A stretch of DNA of 60,000 nt from Gnetum montanum (taxonomy: Eukaryota; Streptophyta; Gnetopsida; Gnetales; Gnetaceae), in assembly GCA_015680685.1 (NCBI GenBank), contig MNCI01023453.1:235304-295303 (forward strand), given 5' to 3'. The position numbers and the translations under genes are program-made. Shown here piece after piece: positions 34,091 to 45,831 of this stretch. Each line of letters starts with the position of its first letter. Position 1 is the stretch's first letter. Under the pieces are notes generated by a model, which saw only the letters and a list, made by a program, of their open reading frames with translations, was not told the origin of the DNA and made no database searches.

Positions 34091-34650
34091 CTAAGTGTTG
34101 AGACTACACTCTCCCCAAAATGGGAGCATAGTCAACCTCTCATGGAGAGCATAGTCAGTAGAAGGCCAGTGTTGCAAAATTTTTCTAAATGTTGATACTA
34201 TGCTCTCCCATAGATAGGAGTGTAGACAACCTCTTATGGATAGTGTAGTTAGCAAGAAGGTTAGTTATGCAAATTTTGTCTAAGTGTTGACATTACGCTC
34301 TCCCCAAAATGGTAAAGTAGTTAGCCTCTCGTAGAGAGAATAGTCAACAAGAAGTAAGTTTTTACAAGTTTTGACAAGTCTCGAGACCATGCTCACACCT
34401 AGCTGGTAGCATAGTTAGCCTCCTGTGGAGAGAATAGTCTACAAAAACCCATTTTCTCATAGATTTCACTAGCATTGAGACTACACTCTTCCTTAACCCA
34501 GAGCATAGAAAGCCTCTCGTAGAGAGTGTAGTTAGCCAGAACAATCTCCAATAGCGTTCATAGCGTAGAAACAATGCTCGACTTTGCTCCAAAATGTAGT
34601 CAACTCACCTTCGACAAGCATGGTTGATAAAATATTTTCTTTTTGTATAT
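34091..34650. repeat. Six-unit tandem repeat, period 94-95 bases
   Basis: Units start at 34091, 34185, 34280, 34375, 34469 and 34564, recognised by CTAAGTGTTGAGACTAC-like starts followed by CTCTCC...GGGAGCATAGT and CCTCTCGTAGAGAG-like inverted repeats. Units are considerably diverged, the sixth most. Confidence 0.85.
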
Positions 34651-34940
34651 CCTTTTTCTCCAAAATTGTAACTATTCTTGACCCCACATGAGAGTATAGT
34701 CCTACAAAGCATACTCTATCAATGTCATTTCTCAAGTACCTTGTAGTCTTCTTGGCACAGACATGTGGTTTGTAGCATAATCATAGTCTCACAGTCTTGC
34801 AAAGTCTACCAAAGCACAACAAAGCATGATACCACTAGCCTCATTGATACACCACATGAATAATGAGTACGTTGAGCATAGTCCTAACTATTCCCTTCAG
34901 CATGTGGAAGCGATCCTGCATTTTCTGCTAATCCTAAACC

Positions 34941-34948
34941 TATAAATA
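34941..34948 (+). promoter_or_regulatory. TATA box downstream of the 95-bp repeats
   Basis: CCTATAAATACC in a context like LTR promoters. With the upstream sub-repeats it suggests an LTR, but no partner LTR lies in the window. Confidence 0.4.
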
Positions 34949-36182
34949 CCCGTGCCCTCAAATTGTTTAGGGTTGGAAAATCTAAGGGGTGCTTGGGAGA
35001 AAACCGAAAGCATAGTGACAAACCAGTGAATAGGTGAAGTGGCAGACCACTAGTAGAACACCAAATCCAATAGTAAACTGTAGCAGCAAACCTAGTAGAT
35101 GTGGACACCTTAGCAAAACACCAATCTTCATGGTTGGACATCCCAAAGACTATGATAATGCTATCCACTTGCACCCACTGTACACCACGTACCTCTTAAT
35201 TCTGTTTGGTGTTAACTACACTCAACCCCATTTTGGGTGGTATTCTACTTCATTTTCTCCATTTCTTTGCATTTTATGCATTTTCTTTGTACTTTTATCA
35301 TTTTTATTACATAGACGTGCTTAAAATATGTTTGGGAAATGGTACTCTCATGTTGACATTATTTTCCTCATCAAAAATCTTAACTACACTTGCCCCATCT
35401 AGCACTTGTAACTATGCTTGAACCCACTGACACTACAAACACCATAGGCATCATCTACGCCCTTAGCACCATTTCGCATTAGCAGTACCACTAACCATGC
35501 TACACCCCAATTGCATATGATAAGTCCATGTTCAATCAGCTAGACCATTCAAGGTGCCCCACTACTAGGCCCTCACATGGATTTGGAGTTAGGTTGTATG
35601 CCCGTCGACCTCAATGTTCTAGCCACTGACATTTTCGGTTGCTATAGTAAATTTTTTAGATGCCCTCGTTTGCATGTAGTAGCAAAGTATTTCTTAGTGG
35701 GATCCACCCCATGGGAACAAGAATTATTGGATGGATTTCCTACCTTGGATTTTGATTTGTAGGTTTATGTGAAGCTATAGATTTAGCTATGACCATGGTA
35801 CTAAGTAGTTGAGTCTAGTGGTATGCGATGAAGCATAGTCAAGACCTATCCTTTTGATGATACATGTACCTCAACCATTGAGGATGTTAGTAGTGATGAT
35901 ACTACCAAGTCCTAGCCATAAGTGATTTATTTAGGATCACAAGGCTAATCTAATAATAGTAGTGAGGTTATTCCAAGAGCTATCAGTGAGCCTCTTTGGT
36001 AGTGAGGATAACCAAGACCTAGCCTTTAGAGGTGCCTAGTTAAAATATACATTCTTTGGATTTTGCTAGAAAAATTTATGATATATTTGAACACTAAGGA
36101 TTAAATAATTAAAATGCATATTTGGTTTAGATACTTAGATTTTATTTAGACTTCAAGAAAATTTGTGGAATTTTCAAATCTT

Positions 36183-36187
36183 CTAAC
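36183..36187 (+). repeat. Target-site duplication of element D, left copy
   Basis: CTAAC before TGTTGG; GTAAC follows the other LTR at 46863-46867, one mismatch. Confidence 0.6.
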
Positions 36188-37724
36188 TGTTGGCGACCGT
36201 TTGGGACGCGACCGCCAACGAGTGTCCTCGAACAGGATTTAGGTGCTTGCTGGTCTTTGGCAACACCAAGGCCTAGATACCTCTAAATAGAATCAGTAGT
36301 TAATGTGAGTATGTGTGTGTGTTGTTGCGGTGTGCAGTTGTGAAAAATGAAATGATTGCGTTGTCTGTAAACTACAAATGATTAATTTTAAAGAGATTCA
36401 GCCAACTTTGCCAAGTATTGTGAGTTGTTGAGAGTTTCTATTTTGTTTAATTGCCTAGTCTACGTGGTCCTTATAATACCTACTTGTAACAAATAAAATT
36501 TTGTAAAAACATTTGAGCACAACTCTGCGAATCTACTTCTAATTTTCCCTAAAGAAGGAGATAATTCCACAAGAAAACTAGAAATAGAGCAAGATTAAAT
36601 GGAAATAGTCAGAAAAGAAAGCAGATTTGTGTTAAGACCTCAAATGTTTAAACAAGGAAAAATGATACGAGTAAACACTTTGCAATAAAGCTATCCCAAA
36701 TTCAATAACTACGAATTGTTCAAAACTTCCAAGGCTCAAATAAGCAATTTCTTCAAGACAATCCTAATATGCTACCAAAAATTGCTGCGTAAACTATCAT
36801 GTACGAGACTCCATTTTGGCTAGATAATGGATGTCAACAATTGCATTCAATAGAACCTTCAAAAGACTTGACAATTTCTGATTGAAATACCACAGAGATT
36901 TACTTTAAATATAAAAGAAAGCTATTCTGGTCCCATCAAAATACCAAAGATTTTCTGAACCCTCTTTACTATTGAATTGTTCAATGGCTTGACTACATGC
37001 AGAGGCTCTCTTACAAAAATATCAATATCAGTTCTTATACATTGCACAATAATCAAATTTGCTACTAAAATCCTATTAAGGCTTTCAAACACAAGCACTT
37101 CTATGGAAAAATCTTAATAGAAATTTTCTATCATGCAAAAAGAACAATAAGAGCAATCTAAAAATCCAAAAATTACTTGCCAAGCATGATACTATCTAAA
37201 CCACTAGCTAAAAAATTTTAAAAAAATAAAAAATAAAAAACATAACTCACGGGACTATGACAAAGAGACTGAAATATTTTCTTTAGCAAGCCATCTTACA
37301 AGCAATCTTTCACAATGTGTGACCCCAAGTGTGTGATCATTTTATTCTTACCCTTGAAGCCTTTTTATAGGGTTCAAAAGGTAGTTACATATTTCAAAAT
37401 ATCTTAGCTAACTTCTCTCCCAAGTAAGGAAGTTATAACTTTCCCAATAAGTTAGGAAGTTGTAACTATTTTGGGTGGTTATAACCACCATAGAGATAAA
37501 AAATCTGCGGTTGACAAGTATCCCATTTAGTTGCCAAGTGGCTCATTCAATTGCCAAGTGGTCACCATGGAGACAAAAAAGCTGTATTTCACAAGTGGCC
37601 TTTTTAGTTGCCAAGTGTCTTCATGGTAATCAAAATTAAAATTAGTTACAAATATCATAGTTGTAACTATCATAGGAAGTTACAACTTCCATAGGAATAA
37701 AAGGGATAATAGCCAAATGTCCCC

Positions 37725-37732
37725 TTTATATA
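37725..37732 (-). promoter_or_regulatory. TATA box of element D LTR
   Basis: Minus-strand CTATATAAAGGGG, identical at 44370-44377 in the other LTR. Confidence 0.5.
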
Positions 37733-37935
37733 GGATGTTACACAAATATCCCATAACTTTCTTTTCCTTTTTAAATCATAGAATATTTTATTTAAATCAT
37801 AGTAATAGAGATAGTAACCATAGTAAATATATATTATAGAGTTATTAGGATCTATTGGCCCCTAACTTGATGAAATTAATCCACATTCCGAACCACGTGT
37901 GATCTTCATACTTGGTCAAAAAGCCGTTAAAAATA

Positions 37936-38139
37936 TTAAATGCTTCCCTGATCTACAACATCTTTGTCTGGCCATGTGCCAAATGATGTTACATCTTTTT
38001 TTGAGCATTCTGCAATCTTCCCAACAACTCCATGACCATATCCATATCTGCAGCAAATTTGATTATGAAGATGTGTGAAAAAGGCATTTGGTATTATGAT
38101 CTTCTTATTGTTGGGATTCATAAATCTAGAAGCAGCCAT
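37936..38139 (-). other. 67-codon open frame conserved in both element D LTRs
   Basis: Begins MAASRFMNPNNKK, with ICCRYGYGHGV in the middle; the other LTR copy (44581-44784) keeps it open with substitutions. It may be a third captured coding fragment, or chance. I recognise no family. Confidence 0.25.
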
Positions 38140-38494
38140 GCGCCCACATAAAAATTCAAAATTGGCATACCCTACGTCTTTGTAACAATGACAACCTGGA
38201 ACCTGATCCTAAAGCTACTCTTGCTCTTGATGAATTAGAGTCCTTTGTAAGTACCTCCCGGTAGAAGCCCAGGATTAAAATCCTCCGACAATCTCCCAAA
38301 ATTGAGAGTCACTGGTAATAATATTTAGGAGTTTGAATCTTCAATGCCAATCTAGAGAAAATTTGGTGCGAGGCTTGTGAACTCTGAACACCACACTGCA
38401 ATTCTCTTGAGCTACCATATTAGAATTGATGCTTCGATTCTATATACATGGGCTCCATGGTTTGAAGCTCTGCCACACGTCAGATTCATCATCT

Positions 38495-38830
38495 CAGCTA
38501 AGCTTATGCCTGAACATTTTTCCGCTGCTTTCGGTGGTGTTGCCGCCACTATCAAGCACAGCGAGGTCAAGCTAGAGTGCCCTCACAGCCTTTTCGGAGA
38601 AAATGTAGAGTGACTCCGAGTCCAGAGCTCAGCTCAATGATGGTCACGTCGACCACCGTGGCGCGATTGTGTTGCACCATGTGCGTCATTACCACCGCCA
38701 TGACGCGTGTCTTGCCGAGCTGCACCTTTGTTGTCCCCTTCATGATCATCGTTTCTAAGGCAGTGTTCAAACGTCGCATGTTAAAGGGTTTCTAACCATC
38801 CACATGTCTAAGATGAAGCTCTGGCTCGCC
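38495..38830 (-). pseudogene. Captured host fragment resembling exosome subunit RRP45 (first LTR copy)
   Basis: This GC-richer patch inside the LTR reads, across a few frames, as blocks in the order of the RNase PH-like exosome subunit RRP45/EXOSC9: RHVDG-stop-KPFNMRRL, VQLGKTRVMAVV, then after a gap ALDSESLYIF, and LDLAVLDSGGN. From memory the plant protein has LRVDGRxxxDxRxL, VQLGxTxVMxFV, AVDTESLCVL and IDLHxLDNGGN. The roughly 50-residue gap and loss of introns suggest a partial copy, perhaps from RNA. It lies in U3, sense to the element. The assignment is by memory, not by search. Confidence 0.5.
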
Positions 38831-39188
38831 ATTTCTACAAACAGAAGAAGAACTGAAGAATGAGCTGTGGCTAAGATGGTAATGCTGAAAATCAGTATTT
38901 CAGGACCTCTTGGCATAGCAGCATTTTTCTGGCTTGTTCACCTCCATCAGAATGCTGGCAGCAGCTCAACAAAACCCTTGGCCATCGTGAAATTCATCCA
39001 CAACAACTCCTTTATTCTCATTTTTCCAAAATCGTGATTCTAGGAAAAATTTAGTTTTTCATTGTCTCAACTTTTCTCTCTTCAGTGACCTTAGCAGGCA
39101 AGATGTTTTGTGTAGATGTAAATGAAGACACACATATATTGAAAAATTTCACCAATATTCTGATGGGATAGTTCATACAGACATTTGT

Positions 39189-39870
39189 TCATGACAATCT
39201 CTGAACTGTTATTGCAGTCCTTGCCATTATTAGTAATATGGAAAATATTTTTGTACTTTATCTACAAACTCCTCAAAATATTTTCTACCACAAAGGAGCA
39301 TGCTATATGTAGCATCCCACTTCTCGGTGCCCTCTTTATAATTATTCTGAACATTTTGACATGCTATTTCAAAATCATCCCCAAATGATTTTCAACTCTC
39401 ATATTCCTTGCAATGAATCAACGATAAGGATATTTTTCTTTTATTAGTCTTTAAGCAAGTTTCTGAAGGCAATGAAAATAGACCGTTTGTATCCAAATGA
39501 TCAATTCCTGAAAGTATTTCTAATAATAAAGATTCCTTGCTTGTCAATTCAGTCACCATTGGCACATTATCTCTTGCAACCTTCTATTCACTATCTTTCA
39601 TATGTGCATCATTATTTCCACCAATAATGTTATGGTCTCCTCGATATGCATGCCTTTCCTCCTTAAGGGCTCCATGCAAGGAATGCTTTAGTTGATGATG
39701 TAGACAACCAATGATGTTGCTTTAACGATAATACTCTAGTATACCTAATCCACCTCATAGCATGTTCCAAATAAGAGTTAGACAGACGTCTAGAATATCC
39801 ACAAAAGAGATGGACTAGAAGAAGGTGAACATCTTCAGTAGGGATAAGCAATGATCAAAGAATTCTACAG
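39189..39870 (-). pseudogene. Second captured coding-like fragment, unknown protein (first LTR copy)
   Basis: On the minus strand one frame from 39718 to 39189 has only two internal stops in about 175 codons (blocks NIIGCLHHQLKHSLHGALK, LLLEILSGIDHLDTNG, EKWDATYSMLLCGRKYFEE). An adjacent frame upstream (39851-39720) reads VHLFCGYSRRLSNSYLEHAM. The other LTR retains the same blocks with different stops, so the ancestor was more open. I do not recognise the family; it does not look like a retrotransposon protein. Confidence 0.4.
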
Positions 39871-40224
39871 ACTTGAGCCATGTAAAAGTTCCAACCTAGT
39901 GAATTTTGAGAAACAAAAGCATATGCTTGTTTTCCATGCTAAGTATCAGTCTGATTGATAATTTGAAGAATTAAAATTAGGGAGAATAAATGCAGCCCAT
40001 CTCATTACCAAAGAGGAATTTTCAACAGCCCCATTTTCAAACATTGAAAGTAAACATTTTGTATTACCATATTGCTCTTTTCATCCAATATTTTTTTAGC
40101 GAATGACAGGAATCAATACCTTTTCAACCGACATCTTGCCATTTTAAATAGTTATATTGAAATATTTTGGAGGTCTCAATCATCTCATATGTCTGTTCCA
40201 TAAAATGGCTAAAATGTGCCAACA

Positions 40225-40237
40225 TTTCTTCCCTCTT
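40225..40237 (-). other. Polypurine tract of element D
   Basis: Minus-strand AAGAGGGAAGAAA next to the LTR start TGTTGGCAC. Confidence 0.55.
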
Positions 40238-40643
40238 AAAAAGCTTAAAGAAATTTATGCAAGCCCCATTTTAAAACTGAACTGTACTTTGAAGCTTTTA
40301 TTGAACTTTTTTACAGCTGAAAAAAAAAATCTTTTTGGAGGAAAATTCCCATCAAACATAAGGTTTGGTGGTATAAAAACCTCATTCCTAAAAAACAAAC
40401 AAACTCTACATTACCAAGTCCTTTGTTCATGGACTATTCTTGAGATGGGAAGAGAATGGTGAGGATTACTCTGGTAGGAATCCTCATATCTCTAACCTTC
40501 TCATAAGCAATCTCTCTATTATTTTTGGGCTTGCTAGAGTTTTTAACTTAATCTTCTTGAGCTTTTTCTTCAGCAATCCTCTCATCTTCTTTCTCAAATG
40601 AATTCCTTTTTTCTTGGAGTGTACAAATTTTGTTTTCAACACC

Positions 40644-41366
40644 TCATTTTTCAACCATTTTACTTTTTCCATTTGAAGTAATATTATCAATCATCAAAGG
40701 TTCGCTATAGATGTATATCTGATTTGGTTCTCCTTTCCAAGGTAACCACATGTGAGAATAATTTGTTAATATGTAACTTGAGAAATTTTTGCTCCAACTT
40801 CTACTCAATAAGAGACTATGTGAATCTGGTATATCTGCCACTTGAATAATTACTCTACTTCTAATGTGGGGTTCAAAAGCAATTTCCAATAGAACATTTG
40901 GTAATTGACCCACAATCTTCACTCTACTTTTATCCACTTGAACAATATTTTTATTTAATTTTTTAAGAATCAAACCAAGTTTCTTACATATAGACAATGG
41001 AATTATAGTAGACGTAGCTCCAGAATCAATCAAACAATTGTGTAAATATTTATCCTTTAATTTCATTGTCAAAAGAAAAAGAGGAGCTTCCTTATCATAC
41101 GAGGTCTTTAATTTCTCATCATTATTAGACACATAACTTAACTCTGATTCTCTAACTCGCCTTTTACCTTTAATGAACTCTAAAGCCTTTCTTTGTTGAT
41201 CTCCTATTTGAAGCAACTGATAAAAGCTAATATTGGCATTGACATGTTTAAGGTCTTCAATCAAATCATACTCTCCATCACCAATAAAGCTTGGTCTCTT
41301 TATCCATTTATTAAAAGACTGATTTTCAGTGCTTTGCTCTACTTGATTATCTTTACCTTTATTCAT
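40644..41366 (-). pseudogene. Element D protease region (open frame)
   Basis: 240 codons open. N-terminal IEDLKHVNANISFYQLLQI resembles the linker before the protease in element A. The retropepsin follows, with LHNCLIDSGATSTIIPLSICKKLG near residue 115: an intact DSGA catalytic triad. Then VLLEIAFEPH, VADIPDSHSLLLSRSW and MWLPWKGEPN. It would process Gag. It is preceded by gag in another frame and followed by about 400 bases of non-coding sequence and the polypurine tract. No RT follows. It is labelled pseudogene because the gag upstream is broken, though this frame itself could be intact. Confidence 0.7.
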
Positions 41367-41409
41367 ATCTCTTCTATTTGGCTCAAAATATTTTCTCTTA
41401 GTAGATGGA

Positions 41410-42709
41410 TTAGTAATAATATTTGGGGGGTCTAGAAGTAGTTAATCTTTCTTTAGATCGAAGATTATATCCATTTTCCTCATTGTTATTGCATTCTTCA
41501 TCTGAAGAAGTGTCTTCTTCAGAACTTGATAGAAAAGAAGTATCACTAGATCTATTACTAGAAGATTTACTTGCATAATGAACACTAGATAACTCATTAT
41601 CAGATTCAATATCAAGAAAGTTGGACACAATAAGATCACTTTCATCCTCATCTTCTGCTAACTTAGTGTCTTGATTTCTATGCTTTCTATTTTTCCTTTC
41701 TTCCTTGATATTAAATCTTGTCAAAGCTTTTTCAAGCTTCACTATTTTGTTAGACATATCTCTCATTAATTGTCCTTTTCTAGATTCTACTCTTTCATGT
41801 CCTTGCTCTATATTAACATGAGATGGACCTGGTAAAGCTTTAAATTGAGCAAAATCTTGCACAAGAATCATAACTCTTTCTTCTCTTTTTTTGAATTACA
41901 ATATTTTCTTCAGGATTCAAGTTCAACTATTTTTCTAACTGTATAGATTCACTAAAGTAGTCATTTAGTGTAGTTAAGTTTGAAGTTCTTCTTAACCAAA
42001 TTGAAATGTTCGGGTTGACAGCCTTAAGATAAGTTTATTTAAGCATTTCTTCTGATGGCCTATACTGTCTTTGAAAGAGTCCAGAAATTCGTTGAAACTT
42101 GATGTTCAAATCTCTAATTGACTCTTTAACTTCTTGCTTAGCTTGTACTAGCCCATAGTATAGTTGTTTTTGATCTAATTGATTACCAAACTCGGCCAAG
42201 AAAAGATTCTTCATGTCATCCTAACTTGTAATACTATTACTTGGTAAGTTCGAATACCAAATTTGAGCCATATGCTTTAAATTTGATACAAACAACCTAA
42301 AAGCTTGATCTTGATATTGAATATTTACATGAGCTAAAGATAACTTAAACATGTGAATATATTCTTCAGCTAAATAAGCTTTTCCAGGAATGAAAGGCTC
42401 AGGAAAATATTTGTAAACTACCTTAGAAATATCATTGTAATTTTGAAATCCTAATGGTGTAACTCTTTGCCAAGGATTTGCCATCATATTCCTTTGGATA
42501 ATTGAACTTTTAAACTTTCTAGATCTTCTTTTACGAATCGATAAACTAGATATAATGGGTGATCTTCTTGATCTTCTAGTTTTCACTCCACTACTTGTTC
42601 CCAATTTAAAATCTTTCTTTTGTTCTTCTTCTGATGAAGAATCAGTCTTAGAATTTAGAATATCTTTTGAAACTTGTAAACTTTCCAAACTATCAATCTT
42701 CTTGGTCAT
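41410..42709 (-). pseudogene. Element D gag (broken)
   Basis: Starts at 42709 (MTKKIDSLESL) with a Ser/Glu/Lys-rich head. The core has YIHMFKLSLAHVNIQYQDQ, FRLFVSNLKHMAQIWYSNLP and NSITS-stop-DDMKNLFLAEFG, where the stop replaces the usual Trp by one G-to-A change. Next come DQKQLYYGLVQAKQEVKES and DLNIKFQRISGLFQ. Two more stops and one frameshift near 41890 lead to a charged C-terminal part (41871-41410) with DEDESDL and a Ser/Asp/Glu-rich stretch. I see no zinc knuckle. The protease frame follows within about 45 bases. Confidence 0.7.
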
Positions 42710-42798
42710 GAACTGAAAATAGTATCTAATTTCTTAAGCCTTTATAAGAACAAAGAACTATTGATGTGCTAAAATTATAAGGCTTATGAACCTAGAGG

Positions 42799-42822
42799 CT
42801 AAATTTTCAGCCCTCCTTCTAG
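42799..42822 (-). other. Candidate primer-binding site of element D
   Basis: Minus-strand TTTTGGCACTAGAAGGAGGG lies about 15 bases inside the 5' LTR end. It shares TAGAAGGAGGGC with the element A leader. Confidence 0.45.
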
Positions 42823-44369
42823 TGCCAAAAGAACTGTTGGTGACCGTTTTGACATGACCATCAACGAGTATCCTTGAACAGGATTTAGGTGCTTGCTGGT
42901 CTCTAGTAACACCAAGGCCCAGATACCTCCAAATAGACTCAGTAGTTAATGTGAGTATGTGTGTGTGCTGTTTCGGTATGTAGTTGTGAAAAATGAAACG
43001 ATTGCGTTGTGTGTAAACTACAAATGACTTATTTTAAAGAGATTCGGCCAACTTTACCAAGTACTGTCAGTTGTTGAGAGTTCCTATTTTTTTAATTGCC
43101 TAGTCTACGTAGTCCTTATAATACCTACTTGTAACAAATAAAATTTTGTAAAAAAATTTGAGCACAACTCCGCGAATCTATTTCTAATTTTCCCCGGAGA
43201 AAGAGATAGTTCCACAAGAAAACTAGAAATAGAGCAAGATTCAATGAAAATAGATAGAAAAGAAAGCAGATTTGTGTTAAGACCTCAAATGTTTAAACAA
43301 GGTAAAATGATACGAGTAAACACTTTGCAATAAAGCTATCCCAAATTCAATAACTACGAATTGTTCAAAACTTCCAAGGCTCAAATAAGTAATTTATTCA
43401 AGACAATCCTAATATGCTACCAAAAATTGTTGCATAAACTATCACGTATGAGACTCCAATTTAGCTAGATAATGGATGTCAAAAATTTCATTCAACAGAA
43501 CCTTCAAAAGACTTGACAATTTCTGATTGAAATACCATGGAGATTTACTTTAAAGATAAAAGAAAACTATTCTGGTCCCATCAAAATACCAAAGATTTTT
43601 TGAACCCTCTTGACTATTAAATCATTCAATGGCTTGACTACATGCAGAGGCTCTCTTACAGCAATCTCAATAGCAATTCTTATATGTTTCATAATAATCA
43701 AATTCGCTACTAAAATGCTCTTAAGGCTTTCAAACACAAGCGCTTCTATGGCAAAATTTTAATAGAAATTTTTTATCATGCAAAAAGAACAATAAGAGCA
43801 ATCTAAAAATATCAAAATTACTTGCCAAGCATGATACTATCTAAACCACTAGCTAAACAATTTAAACAAAATAAAAAATAAAAAACATAACTCACGAGGC
43901 TATGACAAAGAGGTTGAAATATTTTCTTTAGCAAGCCATCTTACAAGCAATCTTTCACAATGTGTGACCCCAAGTGTGTGATCATTTTCTTCTTACCCCT
44001 GAAGCCTTTTTATAGGATTCAAAAGGTAGTTACATATTTCTAAATATCTTAGCTAACTTCTCACCCAAGTAAGGAAGTTATAACTTGCCCAACAAGTTAG
44101 GAAGTTGTAACTATTTTGGGTGGTTGTAACAACCATAGAGATAAAAAAGATGCTGTTGAAAAGTATCCCATTTAGTTGCCAAGTGGCTCATTTAGTTGCC
44201 AAGTGATCACCATGGAGACAAAAAAGCTGTATTTCACAAGTGGCCTTTTTAGTTGCCAAGTGTCTTCATGGTAATCAAAATTAAAATTAGTTACAAATAT
44301 CATAGTTGTAACTATCATAGGAAGTTACAACTTCCATAGGAATAAAAGGGATAATAGCCAAATGTCCCC

Positions 44370-44377
44370 TTTATATA
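44370..44377 (-). promoter_or_regulatory. TATA box of element D LTR, second copy
   Basis: Same context as 37725-37732. Confidence 0.5.
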
Positions 44378-44580
44378 GGATGTTACAAAAATATCCCATA
44401 ACTTTCTTTTCCTTTTTAAATCATAGAATATTTTATTTAAATCATAGTAATAGAGATAGTAACCATAGTAAATATATATTATAGAGTTATTAGGATCTAT
44501 TGGCCCCTAACTTGATGAAATTAATCCACATTCCGAACCATGTGTGATCTTCATACTTGGTCAAAAAGCCATTAAAAATA

Positions 44581-44784
44581 TTAAATGCTTTCTTGCTCTA
44601 TGGCATCTTTGTTTGGCCATGTACCGAATGGCGTTACATCTTTTCTTGAGCATTCTGTAATCTTCCTAGCAACTCCATGACCATCTCCATATCTGCAGCA
44701 AATTTGATTATGAAGATGTGTGAAAAAGGCATTTGGTATTATGCTCTTCTTATTGTTGGGATTCATGAATCTGGAAGTAGCCAT
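44581..44784 (-). other. 67-codon open frame, second LTR copy
   Basis: Counterpart of 37936-38139, begins MATSRFMNPNNKK. Confidence 0.25.
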
Positions 44785-45149
44785 GCACCCACAGAGAAAG
44801 TGGAAATTGGCATACCCTACATCTCTGTAACAATGACAACCTAGAACCTGATCCTAAAGCTACTCTTACTCTTGATGAATTAGAGTCCTTTGTAAGTACC
44901 TCCCAGTAGAAGCCCAGGATTCAAATCCTCCGACAATCTCCCAAAATTGAGAGTCACTGGTAATAATATTCAGGAGTCTGAATCTTGAACGCCAATCTAG
45001 AGTAGATCGGGTGCAGGGCTTGTGAACTCTGAACACCACACTGCAATTCTCTTGCACTACCCTATTAGAATTGATGCTTCAATTCTGTGTACATGGGCTC
45101 CATGGTTTTAAGCTCTGCCACATGTCAGATTCATCATCTCAGCTGAGCT

Positions 45150-45480
45150 TATGCCTGAACATTTTGCCGCTGCATCCAGTGGTGTTGCCGTCATTATCAA
45201 GCACGACGAGGTTGAGTTGGAGCGCCCTCATAGCCTTTCTAGAGAAAATTTAGAGCAACTCCGAGTCTAGAGCTCGGCTCAACGATGGCCACGTCGGCCA
45301 TGTCGTATGATTGTGCTGCACCACATGCGTCGTTACCACCACCATGACATGCATCTCACCGAGTTGCACCTCTGCGGTCCTATCATCATCGTTGTTTTCG
45401 AGGCGATGTGCAAACGTCACATGTTAAAGGGTCGCTGACCATCCACGTGCCTAAGATGAAGCTCTGGCTTGCCATTTCCT
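45150..45480 (-). pseudogene. Captured RRP45-like fragment, second LTR copy
   Basis: Same fragment as 38495-38830 with different decay. It keeps RHVDGQRPFNM, where the first copy has a stop after VDG, and SRALDSE, where the first copy has a stop before ALD. It also reads LNLVVLDNDGN. The two copies correct one another toward the exosome pattern, which supports a real captured coding sequence present before the element inserted. Confidence 0.5.
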
Positions 45481-45831
45481 CAAATAGATGAAGAATCGAA
45501 GAATGAGCCATGGCTGAGATGGTAATGCCTAAAATCAGTATTGCAGGACCTCTTGGTAGAGCAGCATTCTTCTGGCTTGTTCACCTCCATCAGATTGCCA
45601 GCGGTAGCTCAACAAAACCCTCGGCAGCTGTGAAATTCATCCACAACAACTTCTTTATTCTCATTTTTCTGAAACCGTGATTCTAGGAAAAATTTAGTTT
45701 TTCATTGTCTCAACTTTTCTCTCTTCAGTGACCTTAGCAAGCAAGATGTTTTGTGCAGATGTAAATGAAGACACACAAATATTGAAAAATTTCACCAATA
45801 TTTTGATGGGATAGTTCATACAAACATTTGT

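Larger units (their letters stand above)
34651..36187. other. Unrecognised sequence between the tandem repeat and element D
   Basis: No supported gene. Scattered ACTA/CATAGT words resemble the tandem repeat above. Confidence 0.35.
36188..40224 (-). repeat. Element D LTR (3' in element orientation)
   Basis: 4037 bases, collinear with 42835-46862 with small indels. On the minus strand U3 would be about 2.5 kb upstream of the TATA box at 37725; it carries the host-like coding fragments listed below. Confidence 0.9.

Noticed and set aside
39185-39388. Plus-strand hydrophobic 67-codon frame present in both element D LTRs
   Set aside because: It is antisense to the better-supported minus-strand coding-like fragment and shares its bases.
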